DNA from: Geminicoccus roseus DSM 18922
GTDB lineage: Bacteria > Pseudomonadota > Alphaproteobacteria > Geminicoccales > Geminicoccaceae
Direction of reading: 5' to 3'
Assembly (NCBI RefSeq): GCF_000427665.1
Contig: NZ_KE386572.1
Location: forward strand, 1,574,196 to 1,638,195
Length of the DNA: 64,000 bases
The notes beneath the pieces were generated by a model. The model was not told the origin of the DNA. It did not search any database and saw only the letters and a program-made list of their open reading frames with translations. Below, piece after piece: positions 33,979 through 42,677 of this stretch (within the stretch, counting starts at the first letter, position 1; each line of letters begins with the position of its first letter). A program made the translations under genes and the position numbers.

Positions 33979-34760
33979 TTCGAGCTTCCTGCTGGGACAA
34001 GCGTCACCTGCACTCCCTGCCGCTCCAGGCCGGACCGGTCCTCCAGGGACAGGCCGTCGTCGCAGACGATCTCGTGGACCCAGCCGATCGGGCAGATCTC
34101 GCAGAAGGCGGAAATCGTGAACTTGCTGGAGTCCGCCAGGAGGACGACCCGCGAGGCTGCGGCGGCAAATCCTCGCTTGATGCTGGCGATGTCGAGCGAC
34201 GTCTCGCTCAGCCGCAGTCCTGCCAGCCCGTGCGCGCCGAGCATCGCCACGTCGACCCGCAGGCCGTGGACAAGGTCCTGCGCCGCCGCGCCCATCAGCG
34301 TGTAGGAGCCCGCGCGGATCTGTCCGCCCGGCATCAGGAGCTGCACATCCGGCCTGGCATGCAGGGCCATGGCGATGCGCAGGTCGTTGGTGACCACCGT
34401 GAGCGGGAGATCGCGCTTTGCCAGGGCAAGGGCGGCTTCCAGCACGGTGGAACTGGAATCCAGGATCACGCTCTGGCCGTCCTCGATCAGGCTGGCGGCA
34501 TGGCGGCCGATCGCGATCTTGGCGGCGCGGGCAGTCCCGTGGGTGACCGAAGCCGCAGGCTCGAAGGCGGTGCGTGACCCGGTGCGGAGCGAGGCGCCGC
34601 CATGGGAGCGTTCCAGCTGCCCCGCACGGGTCAGATAGTCGAGATCGCGTCTGGCGGTCGAAACCGAAATGCCGATCTCGTCGGCGACCTGCTGGATCGA
34701 AGCGGCACCGTCACGCTGAAGGATCTCCAGGACGCGGGCGCGCCGGGCTGCCGGTATCAT
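33975..34760 (-). CDS. DeoR-family regulator of the four-carbon acid operon
   Basis: 261 residues from the ATG at 34760. An N-terminal helix-turn-helix (VLEILQRDGAASIQQVADEI then GISVSTARRDLDYLTRAGQL) is followed by a DeoR-C sugar-phosphate sensor with SVILDSSSTVLEAALALAK, VVTNDLRIAMALHARP and LLADSSKF. Regulators of this type bind sugar phosphates and repress nearby catabolic operons. It heads the run regulator-kinase-dehydrogenase and is joined to the kinase gene by a GTGA overlap, so it probably represses itself along with them. Confidence 0.93.
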   Translation of the reverse strand: MIPAARRARVLEILQRDGAASIQQVADEIGISVSTARRDLDYLTRAGQLERSHGGASLRTGSRTAFEPAASVTHGTARAAKIAIGRHAASLIEDGQSVILDSSSTVLEAALALAKRDLPLTVVTNDLRIAMALHARPDVQLLMPGGQIRAGSYTLMGAAAQDLVHGLRVDVAMLGAHGLAGLRLSETSLDIASIKRGFAAAASRVVLLADSSKFTISAFCEICPIGWVHEIVCDDGLSLEDRSGLERQGVQVTLVPAGSSK

Positions 34761-34809
34761 CGGTGGTGAAGGCAGGCCGGAGCCTGATCTGGCAGCGCGC
34801 AAGTTGAAC

Positions 34810-34841
34810 GTTCCTGACGCGTCCTGGAAGTTTCTGACGCG
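34810..34841 (-). promoter_or_regulatory. Candidate DeoR operator: two direct repeats before the regulator gene
   Basis: On the minus strand CGCGTCAGGAAC and CGCGTCAGAAAC occur 20 bases apart, two helical turns, between 50 and 81 bases upstream of the regulator's start. Spacing and place suggest a binding site for the regulator. Otherwise the gap 34761-35115 shows nothing recognisable. Confidence 0.35.
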
Positions 34842-35115
34842 CGCCCGTTGTGGGCGTCATTGGCCGCACAGACAAGGGCCATCCCGTCAGTGGCTTTTGC
34901 TCGTTCCGGCGCGACCTCGGCCCGGACATGAACCGAGGCGACCAGATCGAGTCCGGCCGCATCGGTCAGGATATTCCCCGATCAGGTAGTACCGGCACAA
35001 CCGCCCGGCATCGCCGACCAGACCGTCCGGATGGGGTGCCGACAGCCAGGGAAAGGGCAGGGCATGGCGGTCCCAGGGATGGTGGTGCGCGCCGACGATA
35101 CGCAGGCGGCGCGAC

Positions 35116-36300
35116 TCACCCGGTGAATACCTGCTCCGCCACCTTGTGCTCGGCGATGAAGTCCCAGTCGTAGCTGACGCCGAGGCCCGGACCGTCCGGC
35201 ACGGGCACGCCGCCCTGCGCCGGCAGGTCGTCCTCGTCGTCCGAATAGCCGCAGGTATAGACCGGCGGCACCGCGTTCTTCATGCCCGGCCCCACCAGCG
35301 CCATCTCGTAGAAATGGGTGTTGCGCGTCGCCGCGATCACTGCGCGGTGCGCCGGCCCACAGGCATGAAACTGCAGGTCGAGGCCGAGGGCCTCGCTGAC
35401 ATGGACGAGCCGGATCGCGCCGGTGATGCCCAGATCGTACTCCGGATCGGCATGGATCATGTCGCCGCCGCCGGCCAGGATGAAGGCGGTCTTCAACTCG
35501 ATGCCGCGCACATGCTCGCAGGTCAGGAGGGGGGTCTTGATCTTCTCGCGCAGGCGCTTGTGTCCCTCGGGGGAAATCCCCGAATCGCGATAGGGGTCCT
35601 CGAACCAGAAGAAGTCCGCCTCGTCACAGGCCCGGCCGACCTTCAGCGCGTCCATCCAGGTCCGCAGCTGGCAGGCCGGATCGAGCATCAGCGGGAAGCC
35701 GTCGCCGACCGCGGCCCGCACCGCATGGACAGTGCGGATCTCACGGGCGACATCGCCATTGTGCCAGCCATGGATCTTGAAGCCGGCAAAGCCCTTGGCC
35801 TTGCAGGCGGCGGCGTACTCGGCGAAGGCCTCCGGCGTGTCGAGGCCGCCCGGCTCCTCCTGGCCATGATAGGTGCTGGCATAGGTCGGCAGGTGGGTGC
35901 GCCACCCGCCCAGGAGGCGCGCGACCGAGAGGTTGCTGCGCTTGCCGGCCAGGTCCCAGAGCGCGATGTCGAGCGGGCCATGGCCCATATGGTCATAGGC
36001 GCGGACCTCGCGCTTCATGTCGTCCCAGATCTGCTCGCGCGTGTCCGGGTCGCGGCCGATCAGGTGCGGGGCCAGCATCGTGGCCTGGGCGAAGGAGGAC
36101 GCGGTGCCGACCCAGTGGGTGACGTAGGCGCCTTCCGAACCATCGTCGCAGAACAGGCGTACCGCCCAGCGGATGGCCGGCATCTTGCCGCCCTTCAACG
36201 CAATCAGGTTGCCGACGCCGGCGGCGCCGTGCCGGGGCAGGCTCAGGCCGTCCACCTCGAAGCGAAAGGAGGTGAGTTCGACCCGGTTGATCTTCGCCAT
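35116..36300 (-). CDS. Enolase-superfamily sugar-acid dehydratase (mandelate racemase/MLE type)
   Basis: 394 residues. Motifs fit the mandelate-racemase subgroup: the N-terminal capping domain; GHGPLDIALWDLAGK; GFKIHGWHNGD with Lys-x-His as acid/base; metal ligands in MLDPACQ (Asp), FWFEDPYRD (Glu) and LLTCEHVRG (Glu); Asp in HADPEYDLGITGA and His in QFHACGP as the catalytic dyad. It probably dehydrates a sugar acid; the exact sugar cannot be told. It follows the aldo/keto reductase gene by nine bases. Near the four-carbon acid operon, the two could feed the same pathway. Confidence 0.9.
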   Translation of the reverse strand: MAKINRVELTSFRFEVDGLSLPRHGAAGVGNLIALKGGKMPAIRWAVRLFCDDGSEGAYVTHWVGTASSFAQATMLAPHLIGRDPDTREQIWDDMKREVRAYDHMGHGPLDIALWDLAGKRSNLSVARLLGGWRTHLPTYASTYHGQEEPGGLDTPEAFAEYAAACKAKGFAGFKIHGWHNGDVAREIRTVHAVRAAVGDGFPLMLDPACQLRTWMDALKVGRACDEADFFWFEDPYRDSGISPEGHKRLREKIKTPLLTCEHVRGIELKTAFILAGGGDMIHADPEYDLGITGAIRLVHVSEALGLDLQFHACGPAHRAVIAATRNTHFYEMALVGPGMKNAVPPVYTCGYSDDEDDLPAQGGVPVPDGPGLGVSYDWDFIAEHKVAEQVFTG

Positions 36301-36309
36301 CTTGATTCC

Positions 36310-37338
36310 TCAGGCTGCCGGGACCGGCGCGTCGGCCCGGATCAGCTTCTCCTGTTTCAGTTCCGCCCACAGATCGGCCGGGATCGGACGGCGCATGTGC
36401 TCCATGTTCTGGGCGACATGTTCTGGTCTGAAGCCTCCCGGAATGACCGACGTCACGCACGGATGGCCCAGTGGAAACTGCAGCGCCACCGCTGGCAAGG
36501 GGACACCATGCCGTTCGCACACGTTCTGGATGCGGCGGACCTTGTCCATCACCTCCGGGGTCGCGTCGGCATAGTTGTACTTCGCTCCGGGTACCGGGCC
36601 GGTGGCGGTGATGCCGGACGAGAAGGCGCCGCCGACCACGATGCCGACCTCGCGGCGCTGGCAGTACGGGAATTCATGATCGAGGACGTCGTGCTCCATC
36701 AGGGAGTAGCGGAGCGCGCACAGGAAGAAGTCCATGTCGAACAGGTCCAGGAAGCGCGGCATGAACCCGAGCTCGTTGATGCCTGCCCCGATCGCCCTGA
36801 TGATGCCGGCGCTGCGCAGTTCCTCCAGCGCCCGGAAACCGCCGGTCGAGAGCTGGGCCAGGAAGGCCGCGACCTTGGGTTCGGTGGCGTGGTGCCCGTA
36901 GTCCAGGTCATGGATGAGCAGGAGGTCGATGCGGTTCATGCCGAGGCGCTGCAGGCTGTCCTCGAAGGCGCGCATCACGCCATCATAGGAATAGTCGAAC
37001 ACGTGGTCGAAATGCAGGCCACCGCTCCAGAAGCCTGTGTCGAAGTTTTCCGGCCGGCGGGGCGCCTTGAGGATGCGGCCGATCTTGGTGGAGAGGATGA
37101 ACTTGTCGCGCGGCTGCCGGTAGAGGAACCGGCCGAAACGATGCTCGGACTGGCCGCGCCCATACCAGGGGGCCGTGTCGAAATAGCGGATGCCCTGATC
37201 CCAGGCCGACTGCAGGGTGGCCTCGGCGTCGGCGTCGGTGACCTTGTTGAACAGGTCGCCCAGCCCGGCGCCGCCGAAGCCCATCTGGTTGAGCCGCACC
37301 CCCGACCTGCCCAGGGTTCGTGTCGCCAGCGGATCCAT
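36310..37338 (-). CDS. Aldo/keto reductase of the D-threo-aldose/L-fucose dehydrogenase type
   Basis: 342 residues from the ATG at 37338 with AGGGGAGGAGAC before it. RTLGRSGVRLNQMGFGGAGLG and GIRYFDTAPWYGRGQSEHRFG (Asp, Tyr), FILSTKIGR (Lys) and IDLLLIHDLDYGH (His) give the full tetrad, with wording typical of D-threo-aldose 1-dehydrogenases that oxidise L-fucose, L-galactose or D-arabinose to lactones. First gene before the sugar-acid dehydratase, so the order oxidise-dehydrate makes sense. Confidence 0.9.
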   Translation of the reverse strand: MDPLATRTLGRSGVRLNQMGFGGAGLGDLFNKVTDADAEATLQSAWDQGIRYFDTAPWYGRGQSEHRFGRFLYRQPRDKFILSTKIGRILKAPRRPENFDTGFWSGGLHFDHVFDYSYDGVMRAFEDSLQRLGMNRIDLLLIHDLDYGHHATEPKVAAFLAQLSTGGFRALEELRSAGIIRAIGAGINELGFMPRFLDLFDMDFFLCALRYSLMEHDVLDHEFPYCQRREVGIVVGGAFSSGITATGPVPGAKYNYADATPEVMDKVRRIQNVCERHGVPLPAVALQFPLGHPCVTSVIPGGFRPEHVAQNMEHMRRPIPADLWAELKQEKLIRADAPVPAA

Positions 37339-37619
37339 GTCTCCTCCCCTCGGCCGTCCGGTCCTTTGCCGTGCAGCCCCGATTCTGTTTTGTCCTGCCC
37401 CAGCCACCCGTGATGCCCAGCGAGGGGCGCGGTGCCGAAGAGTGTATGCACGAGATCGCTCCGGCCTCCATAGGGGCTGGTATCGCCGGCCGCCACCGCT
37501 GCGACCCTCGTTGGATGGTGGCCGCTTTCCTTGCGCGAGGTTCCGTCCGACCAGGGGGAACGGCGGCGTCCGCCTGCTGTTGGAAAGCTCGGTGCAACCG
37601 ACAGGGAAGGCCCCGATCC

Positions 37620-37859
37620 ATGGCCCAGGAAGATCACATCCGTGACGAGATCCGCAAGCAGTTGGAGCAGCATTTGGGGGATCAGGCGCCGCAGGTGCAG
37701 GTCGACGTGGTCGGCGACCAGGTGACGCTGGCCGGGACCGTCGTCAGCGCAAAGCTGCGCGCGCAGGCCGAGGCAGTCGCCATCGGCACCGAGGGCGTCG
37801 AATTCGTGGCGAACAATCTGCGGGTGGCCCAGGAGGGAACCACCGGCGCCACCGGCTGA
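37620..37859 (+). CDS. BON-domain protein
   Basis: 79 residues with CAGGGAAGG before the ATG. The whole chain is one BON domain: HIRDEIRKQLEQH, then QVQVDVVGDQVTLAGTVVSAKLRAQAEAVA and GVEFVANNLRVA, that is helix, strands and the conserved gly-val turn. BON domains bind phospholipid or membranes in osmotic stress proteins such as OsmY. No signal peptide is visible, so it should be cytoplasmic or use another route. Next to the ClC channel gene, 82 bp further on. Confidence 0.8.
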   Translation: MAQEDHIRDEIRKQLEQHLGDQAPQVQVDVVGDQVTLAGTVVSAKLRAQAEAVAIGTEGVEFVANNLRVAQEGTTGATG

Positions 37860-37977
37860 TCGCCCGCCGGCAGCTCTTTCCAGCCCACCATCCTGGCCGA
37901 AAGGCCTCGCACCTGGAAGACGATCGTGTCATCCCGGCCGCATGGCCTTTAAGCGTGCGGCGGGAGACGATCCAGGT

Positions 37978-39291
37978 ATGTGGGCGAACGTTCGATCGCG
38001 GTGGAGACGATCGCGGCGAGTCCTGTTCTCTGCGCCGAAATGGCGGCAGCATTCGGTTTTCTGGGGCGGCGGCGCGATCATCGGGATCGTCGCGGTGGCC
38101 TTCGCCTATCTGGCCGATCTCGCCCTGGACATGCTCAAGGTCGTGACCGGCTGGTCGCCGTACGCGATGCTGCTGATCTCCCCGGCCGGATTTGTTCTGC
38201 TCGTCTATCTCACCGAACGCTTCTTCCAGGGCTCCCAGGGCAGCGGCATCCCACAGACGATCGCCGCCCGGCAGATCGTGGCTCCGGCCGGCAGGCGGGC
38301 GCTCCTTTCCCTGCGCCTGGCGGTGGGCAAGGTCGGCCTGACGGTTCTGGGGATCCTCGCCGGCGCCTCGGTCGGCCGGGAGGGTCCCACCGTTCAGGTC
38401 GGTGCGGCGATCATGCACGAGATGGGCCGCCTGGGCGGCCGTCGCTACGAAGGGCTGTTGCTGGCAGGCGGCGCAGCGGCGATCGCCGCGGCCTTCAATA
38501 CGCCGGTCGCAGGGATCGTGTTCGCGATCGAGGAACTCAGCCGCTCGTTCGAGCAGCGCAACAGCTGGCTGGTCTTTTCCAGCGTGATCGTCGCGGGCTT
38601 GGTCTCGCTGGCGCTGGTCGGCAATTACACCTATTTCGGCCACTCCGATGCCGTACTGGCCGGCTGGGAGATGTGGGCAGTCGTGCCGATCTGCGGCCTG
38701 GCCGGTGGCCTGCTGGGTGGCATGTTCAGCCGGCTGGTGATCATGTTCGCGTTCGGAGATCGCCGACCGTTCCTGCGCGGCCTCCTGCGCCACAAGCTGG
38801 CGTTCGCCGCCATCTGCGGCCTGCTGGTGGCGGTGGTCGGGGTGCTCACCGGGGGCGCCACCTACGGGACCGGCTACGAGCAGGCGCGATCCCTGCTGGA
38901 AGGAGGGCAGTCTCCTGACCAGTGGTTTGGCATCGCCAAGCTCGCCACCACCCTGCTCTCGACCATCAGCGGCATTCCCGGCGGCATCTTCTCGCCGTCC
39001 CTGGCGGTGGGCGCCGGGCTTGGCCATCATGTCAGCTGGCTGTTTCCGGAAGTGCCGATGGGAGCGGTCATCCTTCTTGGGATGGCCGGCTACTTCACCG
39101 GCGTGGTGCAGGCCCCGATCACCGCGGTGGTGATCATCCTGGAAATGACCGCCAGCAACACCATGACCCTTCCGCTGATGGTCACCGTGCTGATCGCGCT
39201 TGCCGCCTCGAAACTGGTCTGCCCGCAGCCGATCTATCATGCGCTCGCCGGCCGCTATCTGAAGAACGTCGGCGAGGTACGGGAGCGCTGA
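37978..39291 (+). CDS. Voltage-gated chloride channel-family (ClC) membrane protein
   Basis: 437 residues from the ATG at 37978 (GGAG 11 bases upstream); an ATG at 37942 is an alternative. Selectivity-filter motifs GSGIPQ, GREGPT with the gating Glu, and GIPGGIFSPSL are all present, with about ten or more helices. These proteins exchange chloride or fluoride for protons, or act as channels. No CBS domains are attached at the C-terminus. The first 35 residues, rich in Arg and Trp, are a cytoplasmic tail. Confidence 0.93.
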   Translation: MWANVRSRWRRSRRVLFSAPKWRQHSVFWGGGAIIGIVAVAFAYLADLALDMLKVVTGWSPYAMLLISPAGFVLLVYLTERFFQGSQGSGIPQTIAARQIVAPAGRRALLSLRLAVGKVGLTVLGILAGASVGREGPTVQVGAAIMHEMGRLGGRRYEGLLLAGGAAAIAAAFNTPVAGIVFAIEELSRSFEQRNSWLVFSSVIVAGLVSLALVGNYTYFGHSDAVLAGWEMWAVVPICGLAGGLLGGMFSRLVIMFAFGDRRPFLRGLLRHKLAFAAICGLLVAVVGVLTGGATYGTGYEQARSLLEGGQSPDQWFGIAKLATTLLSTISGIPGGIFSPSLAVGAGLGHHVSWLFPEVPMGAVILLGMAGYFTGVVQAPITAVVIILEMTASNTMTLPLMVTVLIALAASKLVCPQPIYHALAGRYLKNVGEVRER

Positions 39292-39549
39292 AATCAAGTT
39301 TTCCGTCGCCAGCGGAAGTCGAGGCGACGGATGTCGTTCGATTCTCTTGCTGCGTGTACACGCCCGCTGCCGCAGTGACGCATGCTGATGGATTCTGATC
39401 TGTTCTTGCGTCATACTTCATAGGGTGACCTCTGGCCGATCCACTGGCGGAAAGTCGATCACCAGGCGTCCCAGGCCTTCAAGCGATCCTCGGTCTGATC
39501 TCGGCGTGCCTGCTTCCTGCGCCCTCCGACGCACGCGTCCTGGGCGAGT

Positions 39550-42168
39550 ATGTTCCTTCCGCGCATGATCCGGCTGGGGATTGGGATGGGAGAGGCATCG
39601 CCTGACATCGGACCGGATGAGGTGGCCGTCCTCGCCAGGTTCGGCGTGCGCTTCGACCAGCGCGATGATTGTTTCGATCGCGCGACTCGCCTTCTGGCCT
39701 CGGCGCTGGATGTGCCCCATGCCGGGATCGGGATCCAGGGAACGGTCCATACCTGGACATTGTCGACTCATGGCCGGGAAGTGATGCTGCCCATCGAGCG
39801 CGGCCTCTCCTTCTGTTCCCGCGTCGTCGAGGCCGGAAAGCTGCTGATCATCGCCGATGCGCGCCAGGATCCCAGGCATGTGCGGCATCCTATCGTCACG
39901 CAGCCCGATTCCATGTTCTTCTATGCGGGCGTGCCGCTGGTCATGCCCGATGGCGAGATTGTCGGCGCGCTGGGCGTGCACGACCGGCGCAGGCGCCGCC
40001 TTTCCCTAAGACAGCGGGACATTCTGACCGACTGCGCGGCCTTCGTCGCCAGCGAGCTGCGGCTGCGCCAGGCGGTGCAGGAGCACGCCCGGGCCGAAGC
40101 GGCGGTCAAGGCCGAGCGCAGCCGGCTGTCCCGGGTTCTCGACAGCCTGCCCTTCGACTTCTGGCTGTGCGATGCACAGGGTCGCTACATCCTGCAGAAC
40201 GCGTTCGGCCGGGCGATCTGGGGGGTGAACCTCGGGTCCACGCCGACGGAAACAGGAACAAGCCCGGAGATCACCGCGATCTGGGCCGAGACCAACCGGC
40301 GGGCCCTCGCCGGGGAGATGATGCGCGGCGAGTTCGCCTACCAGCTGGGAGATCGTCTCCTTCAGGTCGAAGAGATCCTGGCGCCGGTCCGGGATGAGCA
40401 CGGCAATATCGACGGCCTGGTGGGCGTCAGCATCGACAACAGCGAACGCAAGGCAGCAGAGAAGGCCCGCCGGGAAAGCGAGGCGCGGCTGACCGCCGCC
40501 ATCGAAAGCCTGCCCTTCGACTTCTGGATCAGCGACGCAGCCGGCGACTACGTCATGATCAACGCGACCACCCGGGCCCGCTGGGGCGATCTGGAAGGAA
40601 CCAACGTCGCCACGGCCGATCTTCCCCCGGAGACCCGGGCGCGCTGGATCGACAACACCAGGCGGGTTCTTGGCGGAGAGCACCTTCGCCAGGAAGAGAG
40701 CTTCGGCACGGGCGACGAGGCACGGCATGTGGTCGCGATCATGGCTCCGGTCCAGGTCGAGGATCAGGTCATCGGGCTGGTCGGCGTCAACGTGGACATT
40801 ACCGAGCGCAAGCTCGCCGAGCAGCGGCTGCACCACCTGGCGCACCACGACACCCTCACCGGCCTGCCCAACCGGCGTGCGCTGCAGGAGCGGCTGGCCC
40901 AGGCGGTCGAGCATGGGACGCGCCACGGCCAGGTGATGGCCCTCCTGCTCATGGACCTGGACGCCTTCAAGGACGTCAACGACACCCTGGGCCATGACGC
41001 CGGCGATGCGCTGCTGGTGGAAGTGGCGCGTCGCCTGCAGGTCGGCCGGCGCCGGTCGGACACGGTGGCGCGGCTGGGAGGCGACGAGTTCGCGCTGATC
41101 CTCGACACGGTGCGGCGACCCACCGATGCCGCCATCATCGCCTCCAGGATCCTGTCCGACCTCGCGGAGCCCTTCCACTTCGAAGGCCACGAGATCCAGC
41201 CTCGCGCCAGCATCGGCATCACCGTGTTTCCCGCCGACGCCGCCTCGGCCGGCAACCTCCTCAAGCATGCGGACATCGCGCTCTACCGGGCCAAGGAAGC
41301 TGGCCGGGGCCGCTGGCGGTTCTTCGACGACGAGATGCGGGTGCAGGTCGAGGCCAGGCGCAACCTGGAGCGGGAGCTCCGATTGGCCGTCGATCGCTCG
41401 GAACTGGCCTTGTTCTACCAGCCCATCGTCCGGCCCGGCGGCCGGACGTCCGTTTCGTTCGATTCGGTCGTCCGGTGGAAGCACCCCAGCCGCGGCCTGG
41501 TCGAACCCGACCTGTTCCTGCCGGTCGCGGAAGACATCGGCCTGATGAGCACCATCCGCTCCCGGAGCCTGAGCACCGTCCTGTACGACGCGCAGCGCTG
41601 GCTGGCTGCGGGCGTGGCGCTCGACCGGATCGCGGTGAGCTTCACCTCCGTCCCTGTTCATGGCGGAGAACTCTATCGCCTGGTCGACCGCGCCCTCACC
41701 GAAACTGGCGTTGCCCCATGTCACCTGGAGATCGGCATCGCCGAGCCGGTGCTGCGCGGCCGTCATGGCGCTACGGTTCTGGAATCCCTGCATGCCCTGC
41801 ATGCCCGCGGGATCAGCCTGACGCTGGAGGATTTCGGCGCCGGCCACGCCTCGTTCCTGCACCTCAAGCGGCTGCCGATCGACCGGATCAAGATCGGGCG
41901 GACCCTGATCCAGACTGTTCTGAACGACCCGTGCGACGCCGCGATCGTTTGTGCCATCATCGATCTGGCTCATCGTCTGGGGGTGGAGACGGTGGCCGAT
42001 GGGGTGGAACTGCCGGAGCAGGTGGCCTTCCTGATGCGGCACGGCTGCGATCATGTGCAGGGGCCCCTGCTGGGAGCGCCCATGCCGGCTGACGCCGCCA
42101 TGATGCAGGCAGGCAGGCGGCCCTGGCTGCAGAAGCTGTGGCCGCTTGATGCGGCGCATTCCAGCTGA
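39550..42168 (+). CDS. GAF-PAS-PAS-GGDEF protein with degenerate EAL domain
   Basis: 872 residues (a start at 39586, MGEASPD, is also possible). A GAF domain (about 30-170) is followed by two PAS-like repeats (LDSLPFDFWLCDAQG and IESLPFDFWISDAAG), which look like duplicates of each other, then GGDEF intact at 510-514. The EAL domain is present in length but the EAL triplet is DSV at 638-640, and DDFGTG has become EDFGAG (760-765), so cyclic-di-GMP hydrolysis is unlikely. Probably an active cyclase whose EAL part binds or senses the messenger. Cytoplasmic: no membrane helix. Confidence 0.92.
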   Translation: MFLPRMIRLGIGMGEASPDIGPDEVAVLARFGVRFDQRDDCFDRATRLLASALDVPHAGIGIQGTVHTWTLSTHGREVMLPIERGLSFCSRVVEAGKLLIIADARQDPRHVRHPIVTQPDSMFFYAGVPLVMPDGEIVGALGVHDRRRRRLSLRQRDILTDCAAFVASELRLRQAVQEHARAEAAVKAERSRLSRVLDSLPFDFWLCDAQGRYILQNAFGRAIWGVNLGSTPTETGTSPEITAIWAETNRRALAGEMMRGEFAYQLGDRLLQVEEILAPVRDEHGNIDGLVGVSIDNSERKAAEKARRESEARLTAAIESLPFDFWISDAAGDYVMINATTRARWGDLEGTNVATADLPPETRARWIDNTRRVLGGEHLRQEESFGTGDEARHVVAIMAPVQVEDQVIGLVGVNVDITERKLAEQRLHHLAHHDTLTGLPNRRALQERLAQAVEHGTRHGQVMALLLMDLDAFKDVNDTLGHDAGDALLVEVARRLQVGRRRSDTVARLGGDEFALILDTVRRPTDAAIIASRILSDLAEPFHFEGHEIQPRASIGITVFPADAASAGNLLKHADIALYRAKEAGRGRWRFFDDEMRVQVEARRNLERELRLAVDRSELALFYQPIVRPGGRTSVSFDSVVRWKHPSRGLVEPDLFLPVAEDIGLMSTIRSRSLSTVLYDAQRWLAAGVALDRIAVSFTSVPVHGGELYRLVDRALTETGVAPCHLEIGIAEPVLRGRHGATVLESLHALHARGISLTLEDFGAGHASFLHLKRLPIDRIKIGRTLIQTVLNDPCDAAIVCAIIDLAHRLGVETVADGVELPEQVAFLMRHGCDHVQGPLLGAPMPADAAMMQAGRRPWLQKLWPLDAAHSS

Positions 42169-42249
42169 GACCAGGCGGCGCCGGCGGTCGTTCACCGAAC
42201 TTTAACCATGTTGGATGCAGGATCGGTCGCGAAGGAGGCCCATCGCGAC

Positions 42250-42660
42250 ATGCTGATCCAGCCATTCCCTTTGTTCGCAGCCGGTCGGAGCCCGGAACCA
42301 GGCCGGGCTGCCGGGGGGGCTTTCCGGTTGCCCGATCATGGGGCACCGCTTCGGACGAGCCTGGCTTCCACCGCGGCCCTGGCGTCGCTGCCGACCCTGC
42401 TGGCGGTCCAGGAGATGCCGGTCGGGGCCGGCGATCCGCGTCGCCGGGCGATCCGGCGCGGCGAGGAGCTGCTGGAGGGGCTGGGCCGCCTGCAAGGCGC
42501 GACACTGTCGGGAGAGGACGATGCGCATTGCCTGGCAGAGCTGCGCGTCCTGATGGACGAGCAGGTGGAGCGGCCGGAGAATGTCGATCTGGCCGACATC
42601 CTGGCGGAGATCGAGGTTCGCGTGGCTGTGGAGATCGCCAAGCGCGAGGCGCCTGGATGA
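42250..42660 (+). CDS. fliX: Flagellar assembly regulator FliX
   Basis: 136 residues from the ATG at 42250, with GAAGGAGG at its front. The helical core RRRAIRRGEELLEGLGRLQGATLSG and the end DILAEIEVRVAVEIAKRE are typical of FliX, which works with FlbD to couple flagellum assembly to class-III gene control in alphaproteobacteria. No other flagellar gene is near. It follows a cyclic-di-GMP protein by 81 bp, which may hint at motility control. Confidence 0.82.
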   Translation: MLIQPFPLFAAGRSPEPGRAAGGAFRLPDHGAPLRTSLASTAALASLPTLLAVQEMPVGAGDPRRRAIRRGEELLEGLGRLQGATLSGEDDAHCLAELRVLMDEQVERPENVDLADILAEIEVRVAVEIAKREAPG

Positions 42661-42677
42661 GGCCCGTCCGCTGAAGA

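Noticed and set aside
35146-37413. 755-codon plus-strand open frame over the dehydratase and aldo/keto reductase genes
   Set aside because: It spans two genes with complete catalytic motifs on the other strand; no domain in this frame.
37320-37619. N-terminal extension of the BON protein
   Set aside because: The extra residues overlap the start of the aldo/keto reductase gene and look non-coding; the ATG at 37620 has a good ribosome-binding site.
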